Below, piece after piece: positions 53,686-62,047 of a DNA stretch of 64,000 nt. The stretch comes from an uncultured Porphyromonadaceae bacterium (GTDB lineage Bacteria; Bacteroidota; Bacteroidia; Bacteroidales; Muribaculaceae). The notes under the pieces are model-generated. The model had not been told where the DNA came from, did no database searches, and was given only the letters and a program-made list of their open reading frames with translations. The DNA lies in the NCBI GenBank assembly GCA_902495245.1, contig CABUWI010000001.1, positions 372,001-436,000 of the forward strand. Reading direction: 5' to 3'. Each line of letters starts with the position of its first letter. The first letter of the stretch is position 1. Position numbers and translations under genes: made by a program.

Positions 53686-54927
53686 ATGAAATTTCTGCGC
53701 CTTTTGGCGGTAATGGCTGCCGCGCTGACGGCCTTCGCGCTCGGCGCGGCAACCTATAGAGTCGACGACATTCCAAACGTGCACCGCGCCGACAGCACAC
53801 GCTTCGTCAGCAACCCCGACGGCATTCTGTCGCGCCAAGCCGAAGCCGACATCAACGCCATGCTGCAGCGCCTGCAGCAGCAGACGTCGGCCGAGGTTGT
53901 ATGCATCGCCGTTGACGACATCGACGGCGACATCGACGACTTCGCCACGGAACTGATGCGCAAATGGGGCGTCGGCAAAAAAGACACGAACAACGGCGTG
54001 ATGCTGCTCATTGTCAAAGACCAACGTCAGGTCGTAATCCGCACGGGCGTCGGCGTCGAAGGGCTGCTGCCCGACGGCCTCTGCGGCTCAATAATCCGCA
54101 AGAACATCACGCCGCGATTTCGCGAAGGCGACTATGACGGCGGCACCGCCGGCGCCATCGCCGACATTGCCGGCATACTCTCCTCGCCCGAGGCGCGCGA
54201 CGAGATTATGAGCAAATATGCCAACAATGCCGCCGGCGACGATTTCGACCTGTTCCGCTTCTACCTGACGCTCTGCGCCTACGCCGCCGCCATCTGCCTC
54301 ATTCTCGTGGTCGCCACGGCCATCAAATCGCGCAACAAGACGCGCTATCAGAAATATCTCGCCGCCAACGGCCTCTACTCTCCCCTGCTCTTCGCCTCGT
54401 TCCTTGGCCTGGGTCTGCCGCTGGTAGCCTTCGTGCCGCTCGCTTTGTGGCGCCACAACCTGCGCCGCGGCAAGCACCTCTGCCCCGACTGCGGCACGCC
54501 GATGCAACTCATCGACGAAGAACACGACAACGACTTCCTGACCCGCGCGCAAGACATCGAAGAGAAAATCGGCGCCGTCGACTACGATGTCTGGCGCTGT
54601 CCCGCCGACGGCGAAACGGAAGTGATTCCCTACGTGTCGCGCTCGTCGGCCTATACGCCGTGTCCCGTCTGCCACGCCCGCACCATGCGCGTCATCTCCG
54701 ACCGCACCACCGTGCAGCCCACCACGACTCGCCCCGGCCTACGCGTCATTACGCGCCAGTGCGTCAACTGCGGCTACAGCGACGACGAAAACCACACGCT
54801 GCCCCGAGTCGCGCCCGTGGTCATTGTCGGCGGCGGCAGCGGCATCGGCGGAGGAGGAGGCGGCATTGGCGGCGGCAGCTTCGGCGGCGGCTTCACGGCA
54901 GGCGGCGGCGCCCGCGGCGGCTGGTAA
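53686..54927 (+). CDS. TPM-domain protein with Gly-rich tail and zinc-ribbon-like segments
   Basis: A 413-residue envelope protein: signal peptide (about 1-22), TPM domain (about 30-160, FVSNPDGILSRQAEADINAM, GVMLLIVKDQRQVVIRTGVG), two hydrophobic segments (about 195-215 and 230-255), then three CxxC pairs (LCPDCGTPM, TPCPVCHART, QCVNCGYSD) in a zinc-ribbon-like region, and a Gly-rich end (GGGSGIGGGG ... RGGW). TPM proteins occur with LemA; here lemA is 43 kb away. The start ATG at 53686 lies 8 nt after rfbB. Confidence 0.82.
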   Translation: MKFLRLLAVMAAALTAFALGAATYRVDDIPNVHRADSTRFVSNPDGILSRQAEADINAMLQRLQQQTSAEVVCIAVDDIDGDIDDFATELMRKWGVGKKDTNNGVMLLIVKDQRQVVIRTGVGVEGLLPDGLCGSIIRKNITPRFREGDYDGGTAGAIADIAGILSSPEARDEIMSKYANNAAGDDFDLFRFYLTLCAYAAAICLILVVATAIKSRNKTRYQKYLAANGLYSPLLFASFLGLGLPLVAFVPLALWRHNLRRGKHLCPDCGTPMQLIDEEHDNDFLTRAQDIEEKIGAVDYDVWRCPADGETEVIPYVSRSSAYTPCPVCHARTMRVISDRTTVQPTTTRPGLRVITRQCVNCGYSDDENHTLPRVAPVVIVGGGSGIGGGGGGIGGGSFGGGFTAGGGARGGW

Positions 54928-54950
54928 TCGCTGTGTCGACGGTTTTGTGA

Positions 54951-55000
54951 TTTATGTAATTTATGAATTTTATGTTTTGCATGCACATAAATTACATAAA
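54951..55000. terminator. AT-rich perfect inverted repeat between convergent genes
   Basis: Arms TTTATGTAATTTATG (54951-54965) and CATAAATTACATAAA (54986-55000) pair over 15 bp around a 20-nt loop. It lies in the 101-nt convergent gap between the TPM gene and the four-helix-bundle gene. The stem is AT-only apart from the closing pairs, unlike a typical terminator. Confidence 0.55.
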
Positions 55001-55028
55001 ATACATAAATAACATCACTTCGCAACAA

Positions 55029-55574
55029 TCAGTATCCTCGCTGTCGACGCCGTTCGCGACTCATCGCCTCCCGCAGGCCGCCCTCCTGAATAAAGCGCTC
55101 TTCGAGCGATTTCAGCACTTTCGCCAACATGGCTTCCATTTGCCGAATCAGCGTCAGCATGATGTTGGCCACTGTTTCATCTGACCGACTCTCGCACTTA
55201 TCAACGAACTCGCCCGAATCATAGTGATTCCGGCAATAATTCCGCGTCGCAACCGTGCGCGGGTCATCTTTATCCCAGATTTCGAGTCTGCGTTGGCGCA
55301 GAAAATCCATATAATCCTCGCGCAATTCCATAACCGAGCCGCGCGCCACGCCGATAAGCCTGATGCACATCTCGAGCGACACCGTGCCGTCGCTGACGCC
55401 CTCGACGATATTCTGCTTGCACGACCTCGCCGCCTGACGCATCTGGTCCACCGTCCGCGACCCGCGGGGCAGCGCACGGACAATAAACATCTCCGTAACA
55501 TCGCAGATTATCACCGACTTCCGATAAACCGTCCACGACGTATAATCGCCCGAAATTTTCAAAAACCCGTTCAT
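55029..55574 (-). CDS. Four-helix-bundle protein (S23/IVP-like family)
   Basis: A 181-residue protein of the family first noted in 23S rRNA intervening sequences. Its signatures are RQAARSCKQNIVEGVSDG and LEMCIRLIGVARGSVMELREDY. It is longer than usual members (about 120), with an insertion of about 40 residues near 100-140 and a basic tail (RERRRQRGY). A frame from a TTG 6 codons upstream overlaps the promoter box. The biological role of these bundles is not established. Confidence 0.82.
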   Translation of the reverse strand: MNGFLKISGDYTSWTVYRKSVIICDVTEMFIVRALPRGSRTVDQMRQAARSCKQNIVEGVSDGTVSLEMCIRLIGVARGSVMELREDYMDFLRQRRLEIWDKDDPRTVATRNYCRNHYDSGEFVDKCESRSDETVANIMLTLIRQMEAMLAKVLKSLEERFIQEGGLREAMSRERRRQRGY

Positions 55575-55589
55575 TCGTGAAATTTTCTG

Positions 55590-55597
55590 CAAATGTA
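55590..55597 (-). promoter_or_regulatory. -7 element of the four-helix-bundle gene
   Basis: Minus-strand TACATTTG followed by C, 15 nt before the ATG at 55574. A TTG on the minus strand lies 19 nt further upstream. Confidence 0.5.
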
Positions 55598-55681
55598 ACT
55601 AAAAATTTTTGTATGGCAACAAAAAAGCGACGGCAAGGTCGCGGGGGCGCATTGCCGTCGGTGTGTTCGGGGATTAGATGT

Positions 55682-57760
55682 TTATTTCACGAGGATTTTG
55701 TCGACGCGAGAGCCGCAGCGGCGAATGTAGATGCCCTTTGCGGGACGGTCAACGCGGACACCTTGCAGTGTGTAATATTCGGCTGGACCGTCGGCCGTGG
55801 TGGCAGTGTCGACTTCATCAATCGAGCTGACGAGACCGCCGGCGATGCTCTCGATGAAGGAGACGGCGGCATTTTTCAGCGTCGGGAAGAGGTCGCCGAG
55901 CGACGACGAGCAGTCGAGCGCGAACATAACGGCAACGGAGGTGCGGACATCTTCAACCGACACGTCTTCGTCTTTGGCGTTCTCCTTGTTGTGCTGCCAG
56001 AGGCCCTTGGAGGCAATCCACTGCCACTGGTCGATGTCGGAGCTGTTGATTTCCAGCGGATTGTCGTTGAGGTCGCGCACGTCGTTGAGGGTAAATGTCA
56101 GATAGATGCCGTTCTTTACGGCGCGGAGCGTCGTGCCCGACGCACTGGTACAGCCGAAATATTCAACACCGGTGAGGCTCATGTTGTCGATGCTGAAACG
56201 GCCCGTAAAGCGGACGGAATTATCGCCTACCTTGTCGTCGCTGCCGTCGAGAGTAAAGCAATATTTGTCGCCGTCAGACATCATCGGCACGGTGATTGTC
56301 AGCGAGCGCTTAACGACCTGGCGGTTCAGGTTGTCGACAATGTGTGCAAGCTCGCTTTTCACGCCGTTGATGTCGCGCACGGGCATTGCATTCTCCTCTT
56401 TCGAGGCGAGAGCACGCAGATTGTACATAAACAGCTCCTCGTCCGACACGTCATCGCTCTGCAGCCCGATTGTGTAGGCGTCGATTGGCTGGCCTTTGAC
56501 GGTGGTCGAGGCAATTCGGCCCGAAAGATATTCGGCGTAGGTGCGCGAATTACGGTGTTGCGGTTCCATTGCAAGCGAACCCTGGTCGAGGCCGTCGGTG
56601 AACGTGATGAGCACTACCTTGCCGACGTTGTCGGGCAGTTTGGCGTTGGCCAGAGTGGTGATACTTTGGTCTACGGCATAATAGAGCAGCGTGGCGTTTC
56701 CAAGCTCGCGCTCGTTGACAAAGTCTGTGAAAACAGTACGGTTTTCGGGCGTAATTATCTCAATGGGTTTGGTTACAACCTTGTCGTTAAAGGCGACAAT
56801 GCCCAAGAAGGCACCGTTTTCGGCCTCGATTGGCTTGCTGTAACCTTCGGGAAGAGTGATGACGTAGTCTTTTCTGCTGATATTGCTGCCGTCTTCACAT
56901 TCGTAGGCAATCGCGCCTGCGGGAATGGTAATGACGCCGTCTGTCAACGAGCCGAAAGCGTTTTCAGCCTGAGTGTAAGTGATATTCTGCTTGGTCGACA
57001 GATTTTGCACGGAAAATTGCTCCAGATAGACGGCCTCGGGATTCTTGGCGTGAATATACACGTAATCACCTTCAAAGTCCGAACTTTGGAAGGGTTTGCA
57101 GCGATATACGCCGTCGCGATTTGCGCTCTTTTCAAAATCGACGTCAGTGCTGAACGGCTCACCGTTGATTGCAATCGAACCATCCTGCCATTTGCCGAGT
57201 CCGAAGTTCACCCAAGTTTCCTCCGGCGGCTCAACACCAAGAATGCCTTCGGGGAAAACGATCTTGTGCACCGTTGAATACAAGCATTCAGAAGATGGAA
57301 CGCCAATCATATCGGGCCAATCAAATAGTAAATCAATAGCAAAACTCTCGGCAGGAAATTCAATGGTAATACCGTCAGCAGATACTTTGCCATATTTCTT
57401 CGCATCAAATCCGTTTTCAGGACATATTTGATAAGTATGAGAATAATAAAAACTAGGTTTGCCAAGGTAATACACAAACGGCTCGAAATAGATTTGACTA
57501 TGGTTTTCTATATGAAGATACAAATAGACATTGTCTGTCCAATAGTCATTACCGGGAACTTTTTGTGCATATGGTTGCATACGGAAAACCGTCGGGCGCG
57601 AATCTGACTGTTCGACTTTTACAAACCAAGAATCTAATGAACCTATGAATGAAGATTGGATGCCGTCGAACCACTCGCATTGACCGACGGGAGTCCAGGT
57701 TTCTGCCGCGAGCGGTAGAGTGCCCGCAAGAAGAGTCAGTAAAAGTAAAAGCTTTTTCAT
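55682..57760 (-). CDS. Secreted protein with apparently permuted vWA domain and sorting-like tail
   Basis: A 692-residue protein: signal peptide (about 1-19), two tandem N-terminal beta modules (TWTPVGQCEWFDG at 21 and TWVNFGLGKWQDG at 182), then vWA-like segments. The segments appear in an unusual order: GAFLGIVAFNDKV (about 316-328), NATLLYYAVDQSI (Thr357) and KVVLITFTDGLD (Asp389) come first, and the usual N-terminal metal site AVMFALDCSSSLGD (Asp616, Ser618, Ser620) comes 225 residues later. The final 34 residues (YYTLQGVRVDRPAKGIYIRR) are a sorting-like tail common in Bacteroidales. The function may be adhesion. Confidence 0.7.
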   Translation of the reverse strand: MKKLLLLLTLLAGTLPLAAETWTPVGQCEWFDGIQSSFIGSLDSWFVKVEQSDSRPTVFRMQPYAQKVPGNDYWTDNVYLYLHIENHSQIYFEPFVYYLGKPSFYYSHTYQICPENGFDAKKYGKVSADGITIEFPAESFAIDLLFDWPDMIGVPSSECLYSTVHKIVFPEGILGVEPPEETWVNFGLGKWQDGSIAINGEPFSTDVDFEKSANRDGVYRCKPFQSSDFEGDYVYIHAKNPEAVYLEQFSVQNLSTKQNITYTQAENAFGSLTDGVITIPAGAIAYECEDGSNISRKDYVITLPEGYSKPIEAENGAFLGIVAFNDKVVTKPIEIITPENRTVFTDFVNERELGNATLLYYAVDQSITTLANAKLPDNVGKVVLITFTDGLDQGSLAMEPQHRNSRTYAEYLSGRIASTTVKGQPIDAYTIGLQSDDVSDEELFMYNLRALASKEENAMPVRDINGVKSELAHIVDNLNRQVVKRSLTITVPMMSDGDKYCFTLDGSDDKVGDNSVRFTGRFSIDNMSLTGVEYFGCTSASGTTLRAVKNGIYLTFTLNDVRDLNDNPLEINSSDIDQWQWIASKGLWQHNKENAKDEDVSVEDVRTSVAVMFALDCSSSLGDLFPTLKNAAVSFIESIAGGLVSSIDEVDTATTADGPAEYYTLQGVRVDRPAKGIYIRRCGSRVDKILVK

Positions 57761-57809
57761 TGTGTGAATGAATCGGTTTGTGCCGCACTCCCTCCGATGC
57801 AGCGGTTAG

Positions 57810-58112
57810 GATATGAAAAAGGTGTGAGGAATGTATCTCTGTCTTACCCAGTTCTCAGGCCTTGGCGTGCCCTTTCCACGAATAAGACAACAGCCCCACA
57901 CCGGTATAGCACACGTCTGCCCTCGCGGGCAGAGATATTGCTATCAGTGCAGGTGCCATCGTCATTGTATCTTCGTGAAAATACAAACCGCCAAGTTTGA
58001 GAACTGAAGATAAAATTTCAATAACACCTTTTCTTCGGAAACGATTCAGAGAATCGGCCGAAGAGTGAAAAATAAAAATATGAGGCTGTCTCTACAGCAC
58101 CCTTTACGCCTG
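57810..58112 (-). ncRNA. Structured leader RNA or small RNA with terminator/rod alternative folds
   Basis: On the minus strand downstream of a full promoter. A terminator-like hairpin pairs GGTGTGGGG (57894-57902) with CCTCACACC (57821-57829), extended by GTCTTA/TAAGAC (57883-57888 and 57841-57846), and is followed by TTTTTC (57820-57815). A mutually exclusive rod closes CAGTTCTCA at 57998-58006 with TGAGAACTG at 57849-57857 and continues through TTGGCG/CGCCAA and TTTTCACGAA/TTCGTGGAAA. An apical hairpin TCTGCCC/GGGCAGA lies within 57915-57935. Two smaller hairpins lie nearer the promoter. It could be an attenuated leader of the vWA gene or a free small RNA. Confidence 0.55.
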
Positions 58113-58144
58113 CAAATGTACGCAGAAATTTTTGAACACGCAAA
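58113..58144 (-). promoter_or_regulatory. Promoter for the structured RNA and vWA gene
   Basis: Minus-strand TTTG at 58141-58144, exactly 20 nt, then TACATTTG at 58113-58120: one of the best promoter matches in the window. It leaves an untranslated leader of about 350 nt before the vWA-gene ATG. Confidence 0.75.
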
Positions 58145-58152
58145 TGCCGGAA

Positions 58153-59487
58153 TTAGACGGCGGGGAGGGTCTGGCCGTTGAGGCGGCGGTAGAGGTCGAG
58201 GGCGTAGACGTCGGTCATGGAGGCCATGTGGTCGACGGCGGCCTGGACCTTGGTGAAGAGGTCGGGAGAGTGGACGTCATATTGCGCGGGAACCTTGCTG
58301 AGGAGTAGCCGCGAGTAGTTGAGCTCGGGGAAGCGGACGGCATGAATCAGTTTCTCCATGAGGAACGTGATGATGCGGTTACCGGCCAGCTCGATGTCTA
58401 CGACGTCGGGGGCGCAGTAGATGCGGTCCCACGAGGTGCGGTCGCAGCGCTCGTAGGCTTCGCGCTCTGCGGGCGAGATGCGGTCCATGAGGCAGCCGGA
58501 GAAGGTGCCGGCAAGAATCTCCTCTTCGTGTTCGACGAACGTGGCGGCGCAACACTCGACGAGCTTGCCGATGACGCACGAGCGCAGATAGCCCACCTTT
58601 TCGTTGGGGTCGTCGATACGGCTCATTACGTCGTGCATGTGTTCGCGGCGCGAGGCGTCGAAAAATCCGAGCATCAGCTCCATGACCTCGGCGTGGGTCA
58701 GGATTTTGAGCTTGGCGGCGTCTTCGAGGTCCATGACCTCATAGCAGATGTCGTCGGCCGCCTCGACGAGATAGACCAGCGGGTGGCGCGCATAGCTCAC
58801 GAGGCCGTCGGGCGCGGGGAGGCGCACCATTCCCAGCTCGTCGGCAATGCGCTGAAATGCCTCTTTCTCCGAGCAGAAAAAGCCGAACTTGTTTGGCTTG
58901 AGGGCCACTTGGCTCTCATAGGGATACTTGACTATGGAGGCAAGCATCGAATAGGTCATGGCGAAGCCGCCGGGGCGGCGCCCCTTGAACTGATGGGTCA
59001 GCTGGCGAAAGGAGTTGGCGTTGCCCTCGAAGTTGACCAGGTCGGCCCACTGCGCCGGGGTCAGTTCCGACTTCAACGCGGCGCCGGGGCCTTCGGAAAA
59101 GAACGTGGCGATGGCCTTTTCGCCGCTGTGGCCGAACGGCGGATTGCCGAGGTCGTGGGCCAGACAGCCGGCGGCCACGATGTCGGGAATGTCGGAGAGT
59201 TTGTCGGCCCACGGCTCGGCGGCATACTTGCGTCGCAGCTCGCGCACCACCTCGCGTGCCAGCGAGCGGCCCACGGAGGCCACCTCAATGCTATGGGTCA
59301 GACGGTTATGCACGAAAATACTGCCCGGCAGCGGGAAGACCTGCGTCTTGTTCTGCAAGCGGCGGAAAGGCGACGAAAAGACCAGGCGGTCAAAGTCGCG
59401 CTGAAAGTCGCTGCGGGTCTCGCCGCGGCGGTTATGGTAGTCTTCGAGTCCGAAACGCTTGTCGGAGATAAGTCTGTCCCAGTTCAT
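58153..59487 (-). CDS. dgt: Deoxyguanosinetriphosphate triphosphohydrolase
   Basis: A 444-residue HD-superfamily enzyme that hydrolyses dGTP (or other dNTPs) to nucleoside plus triphosphate. The N-terminal RDFDRLVFSSPFRRLQNKTQ, the metal residues in RLTHSIEVASVGRSLA and CLAHDLGNPPFGHSGE, and VYLVEAADDICYEVMDLEDA are diagnostic. Roles include control of dNTP pools and sometimes phage defence. It is followed 3 nt later by the EamA gene stop, so the two are likely co-transcribed. Confidence 0.94.
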   Translation of the reverse strand: MNWDRLISDKRFGLEDYHNRRGETRSDFQRDFDRLVFSSPFRRLQNKTQVFPLPGSIFVHNRLTHSIEVASVGRSLAREVVRELRRKYAAEPWADKLSDIPDIVAAGCLAHDLGNPPFGHSGEKAIATFFSEGPGAALKSELTPAQWADLVNFEGNANSFRQLTHQFKGRRPGGFAMTYSMLASIVKYPYESQVALKPNKFGFFCSEKEAFQRIADELGMVRLPAPDGLVSYARHPLVYLVEAADDICYEVMDLEDAAKLKILTHAEVMELMLGFFDASRREHMHDVMSRIDDPNEKVGYLRSCVIGKLVECCAATFVEHEEEILAGTFSGCLMDRISPAEREAYERCDRTSWDRIYCAPDVVDIELAGNRIITFLMEKLIHAVRFPELNYSRLLLSKVPAQYDVHSPDLFTKVQAAVDHMASMTDVYALDLYRRLNGQTLPAV

Positions 59488-59490
59488 AGG

Positions 59491-60444
59491 TCAATGGTGG
59501 AGGCGGCGGCGCTCCTCGCTGAGACGCTCGCCGCAGTAAACGCCGAGAATCGTGATTACGCAGCCCGTGATGCCGAGCAGCGACATGGACTCGTGGAGCA
59601 CGATGGCACCGAAAATCAGCGTTACGATGGGTTGGAAATAGAGATAGTTGCCTGCCTTGACGGCGCCGATGCGGGCAATTACCCACGCCCAGATTACGAA
59701 CGCCAGCGACGAGGCGATAAGTGCCAGCGTCAGCAGGTTGACCCAAACGGCGGGAATGGTGAACGTGTGCAGCGTCAGCTTGCTCGGTTCGAGCAGCAGG
59801 AAGGGCAGCGCCGTGAGCAGGCCGTAGAAAAAGGTCTTGCGGGTAACGTAGAGCGCCGAATAAAACGCCTGAAGCTTGCGCAGCAACAGTGCGTAGACGC
59901 TCCAGCACACGGCGGCCATCAGGCTCAGCGAATCGCCGAGAATGCCGAACGTGGGCGCTGAATCGCCGGAACCATGCGCGCCGGAACCGCCGAAAATCAC
60001 CATGGCCACGCCCGCCATGGCTATGAACGAGCCGGCAACGATGCCCTTGCCGGGGCGCTCGTCTTTATATAACAGTCCGACCAGCAGCGCGTTAATCAGC
60101 GGCGAGGTGGAGGTTATCAGCGATACGTTGGTTGTGGACGTATAGAGCAGCGCGGCGTTTTCGGCCACGAAATAAACCGAGCCGCCGCAGATGCCGCACA
60201 AAAGAAAGAGCCACTCATGGCGCGCGTTGAGGGCGCGCAGCTGCTTATGGGAAAAACCGAGCAAAAGCGCATAGGCAATAATGCAACGGAAAACATAGAC
60301 TTCGACGGGATTGAAGCCATAGTCGAGCAACACGCGGGTGTTGACAAACGATATGCCCCAGGCGGCCACCGCCACCACGGCGGCAACGTGAACCCATATC
60401 AGTGAGGGCTTGCGAAATGAGAAATTGCCTATAGCTCGCGCCAT
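59491..60444 (-). CDS. EamA-family (DMT) transporter
   Basis: A 317-residue inner-membrane protein with ten hydrophobic segments in two EamA repeats, the first including AWGISFVNTRVLLDYGFNPVEVY and the second AVCWSVYALLLRKLQ and AWVIARIGAVKAGNYLY, which is typical of the family. Substrates of EamA proteins (metabolites, amino acids) are often unknown. It is transcribed from its own promoter (60466-60473) with dgt downstream, 3 nt apart. Confidence 0.9.
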   Translation of the reverse strand: MARAIGNFSFRKPSLIWVHVAAVVAVAAWGISFVNTRVLLDYGFNPVEVYVFRCIIAYALLLGFSHKQLRALNARHEWLFLLCGICGGSVYFVAENAALLYTSTTNVSLITSTSPLINALLVGLLYKDERPGKGIVAGSFIAMAGVAMVIFGGSGAHGSGDSAPTFGILGDSLSLMAAVCWSVYALLLRKLQAFYSALYVTRKTFFYGLLTALPFLLLEPSKLTLHTFTIPAVWVNLLTLALIASSLAFVIWAWVIARIGAVKAGNYLYFQPIVTLIFGAIVLHESMSLLGITGCVITILGVYCGERLSEERRRLHH

Positions 60445-60465
60445 ATATCAATGCTTAAGTTTCTG

Positions 60466-60473
60466 CAAAATTA
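60466..60473 (-). promoter_or_regulatory. -7 element of the EamA-dgt operon
   Basis: Minus-strand TAATTTTG followed by C, 21 nt before the ATG at 60444. A TTG on the minus strand lies at 60494-60496, spaced 20 nt. Confidence 0.6.
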
Positions 60474-60504
60474 CAAAAATTCCACTGATAATACAACAAA
60501 AAAA

Positions 60505-61962
60505 TCAGCCGAGAAGGTCTATCGTCTTATATTTCTGGAAACGGCTCGTCGGCTTATCGGGAACAGTCATCTGAATGCGCACACCGAGCAACGGGTTGAG
60601 ATAACGTTCCCTTAATTTCCGTTTATTGCGTAAACCGCAATGGTCCGCTATCTCGGCCAAAGAACGCGGCTCCTTGCAAAACTCCATAATTTTCTCACAA
60701 ACCGAGCCCTGACTTGTGTCCGACTTGTGCCCCGACTTGTGCCCCGACTTGTGCCCCTCGGCCGATACCATATCTGACGTCGCCTTAACATTTACGCGGA
60801 ACGCCGTAATGGCAGCAACATCAAACTCAGCCGCCGGATTGCCGTTTTCTTTCAGCATTTCCTGAACGCGGGCAACTCCACGGTTGAATTTATTGACATA
60901 TTTCATCACTTTCATGGTTTCAGCCACAAGAGGATTGCGATAATCATTGACCGAAGGGAAATTTTCGGGACGAGCCTCGCCATATAAGCCGCCGGCATTC
61001 ATCACCTCGACGCTGTCATCAAACTGATATAGCCTGATTGGCATGTTCGACTGATAATCACGGTGCATGCAGGCATTCATGACCAATTCGCGTATCGCAC
61101 CTTCGGGATAATTCCATACAGTGCGCTCACGGAACAGGGATTCAGGAACCGGCCTCTGAGTTATGATGGCATCACGCACGAACGATTCGAGCGCGGGCAA
61201 CATTTTGAAAAGAGGGCCGGCGAACTGACGTTCGTTGAGAATATCGCCACTTTTGTCCTTTCCTGAAAAGCGTACAAACTGTACATAATCTCCCAAAAGA
61301 AAGTATTTCGGATTCTTGCCAAACAGAATAATGCCTGCGTAGGTCGGACAATCATTGCGACGGTCATAGAGATGAACAGACGCAAGTTGCTCCTTTATAT
61401 CGCGCTCATCGGAAGCAAGAATCTCGTCATCGAATATCATCGGCAAATATTCCGACCGAATATAGTCAATATCCAAATCATTCAAATGCGCGTCAAGGCA
61501 TGGAGTGGCATCGAATGTGGCCATGAACGAGCAACGTCGCTCGGCAAGGATTCGTTCTTCGGCCTCGGTAGCAATGTCGCGACGCGGGCCTATGCGAATG
61601 AAAACCCTGCCGCGATAACGCACGGGCGGCAAATCTGACGGGCAAACCTCAGCCACCAGCAGGTCGCCTTCGGAAAATGAAAATCGCTCAACCGACATTG
61701 AAGGCAACGGAAGAATATTTCCGTCAGAACGAATGGCCGCAATTTTCTTCATCAAGGCGTCATCGACCTTCATGCCCGCAATGCTGCCATCATCATTCGC
61801 CCCGATAATCAGATAACCGTTCTTCCGCGCACCGGGCATATCGTTGGCAAACGCACAGATGGCCTCACAGAATTTGTCCATGTTGCCCGTGCTGACGGTG
61901 CGTTCCACCCTATAGGACTCGGTGGACTTCAACAATCTGATTACTTCCTCTTTGGATATCAT
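60505..61962 (-). CDS. AlbA_2-domain putative DNA-binding regulator with ATPase-like C-terminus
   Basis: A 485-residue protein: an AlbA_2/Schlafen-like domain (about 1-125, CEAICAFANDMPGARKNGYL, IIGANDDGSIAGM), a middle region with the HATPase_c-like REL(V)MNACMHRDYQSN and VEVMNAGGLYGEARP, and a C-terminal winged helix (about 425-485). Such proteins are predicted transcriptional regulators and are sometimes linked to stress or defence. A low-complexity GHKS repeat (three units from a 12-bp DNA repeat) separates the ATPase-like and winged-helix parts. Stand-alone gene with its own promoter. Confidence 0.78.
   Translation of the reverse strand: MISKEEVIRLLKSTESYRVERTVSTGNMDKFCEAICAFANDMPGARKNGYLIIGANDDGSIAGMKVDDALMKKIAAIRSDGNILPLPSMSVERFSFSEGDLLVAEVCPSDLPPVRYRGRVFIRIGPRRDIATEAEERILAERRCSFMATFDATPCLDAHLNDLDIDYIRSEYLPMIFDDEILASDERDIKEQLASVHLYDRRNDCPTYAGIILFGKNPKYFLLGDYVQFVRFSGKDKSGDILNERQFAGPLFKMLPALESFVRDAIITQRPVPESLFRERTVWNYPEGAIRELVMNACMHRDYQSNMPIRLYQFDDSVEVMNAGGLYGEARPENFPSVNDYRNPLVAETMKVMKYVNKFNRGVARVQEMLKENGNPAAEFDVAAITAFRVNVKATSDMVSAEGHKSGHKSGHKSDTSQGSVCEKIMEFCKEPRSLAEIADHCGLRNKRKLRERYLNPLLGVRIQMTVPDKPTSRFQKYKTIDLLG
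60711..60757 (-). repeat. 12-bp tandem repeat encoding GHKS units
   Basis: Three perfect copies of GACTTGTGCCCC at 60722-60757 preceded by a degenerate copy at 60711-60721, in the coding sequence of the AlbA_2 protein. Each unit encodes Gly-His-Lys-Ser, so length changes stay in frame. Confidence 0.9.
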
Positions 61963-61986
61963 ATTGATTTATGGAGTTGCAGATTG

Positions 61987-61994
61987 CAAAATTA
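61987..61994 (-). promoter_or_regulatory. -7 element of the AlbA_2 regulator gene
   Basis: Minus-strand TAATTTTG followed by C, 24 nt before the ATG at 61962. No -33 TTTG at the usual distance. Confidence 0.5.
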
Positions 61995-62047
61995 AAGAAA
62001 AGCAGCGAAATAAAAAAGTTTTGACAGCAGATTCCTAAACAAAAAAA

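Noticed and set aside
55577..57277. Plus-strand 566-codon open frame opposite the vWA gene
   Set aside because: Low-complexity antisense product. The minus-strand protein has a signal peptide, vWA motifs and a sorting tail.
57761..58152. tRNA or known riboswitch in the 390-bp gap
   Set aside because: No cloverleaf, and none of the TPP, cobalamin or SAM-I cores was recognised. It is reported instead as an unclassified structured RNA.
58342..59961. Plus-strand 539-codon open frame across dgt and the EamA gene
   Set aside because: It spans two well-supported minus-strand genes, and the product shows no domain.
60711..60757. CRISPR-like repeat array
   Set aside because: The units are contiguous 12-mers inside an open reading frame without spacers. 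No cas genes are visible.
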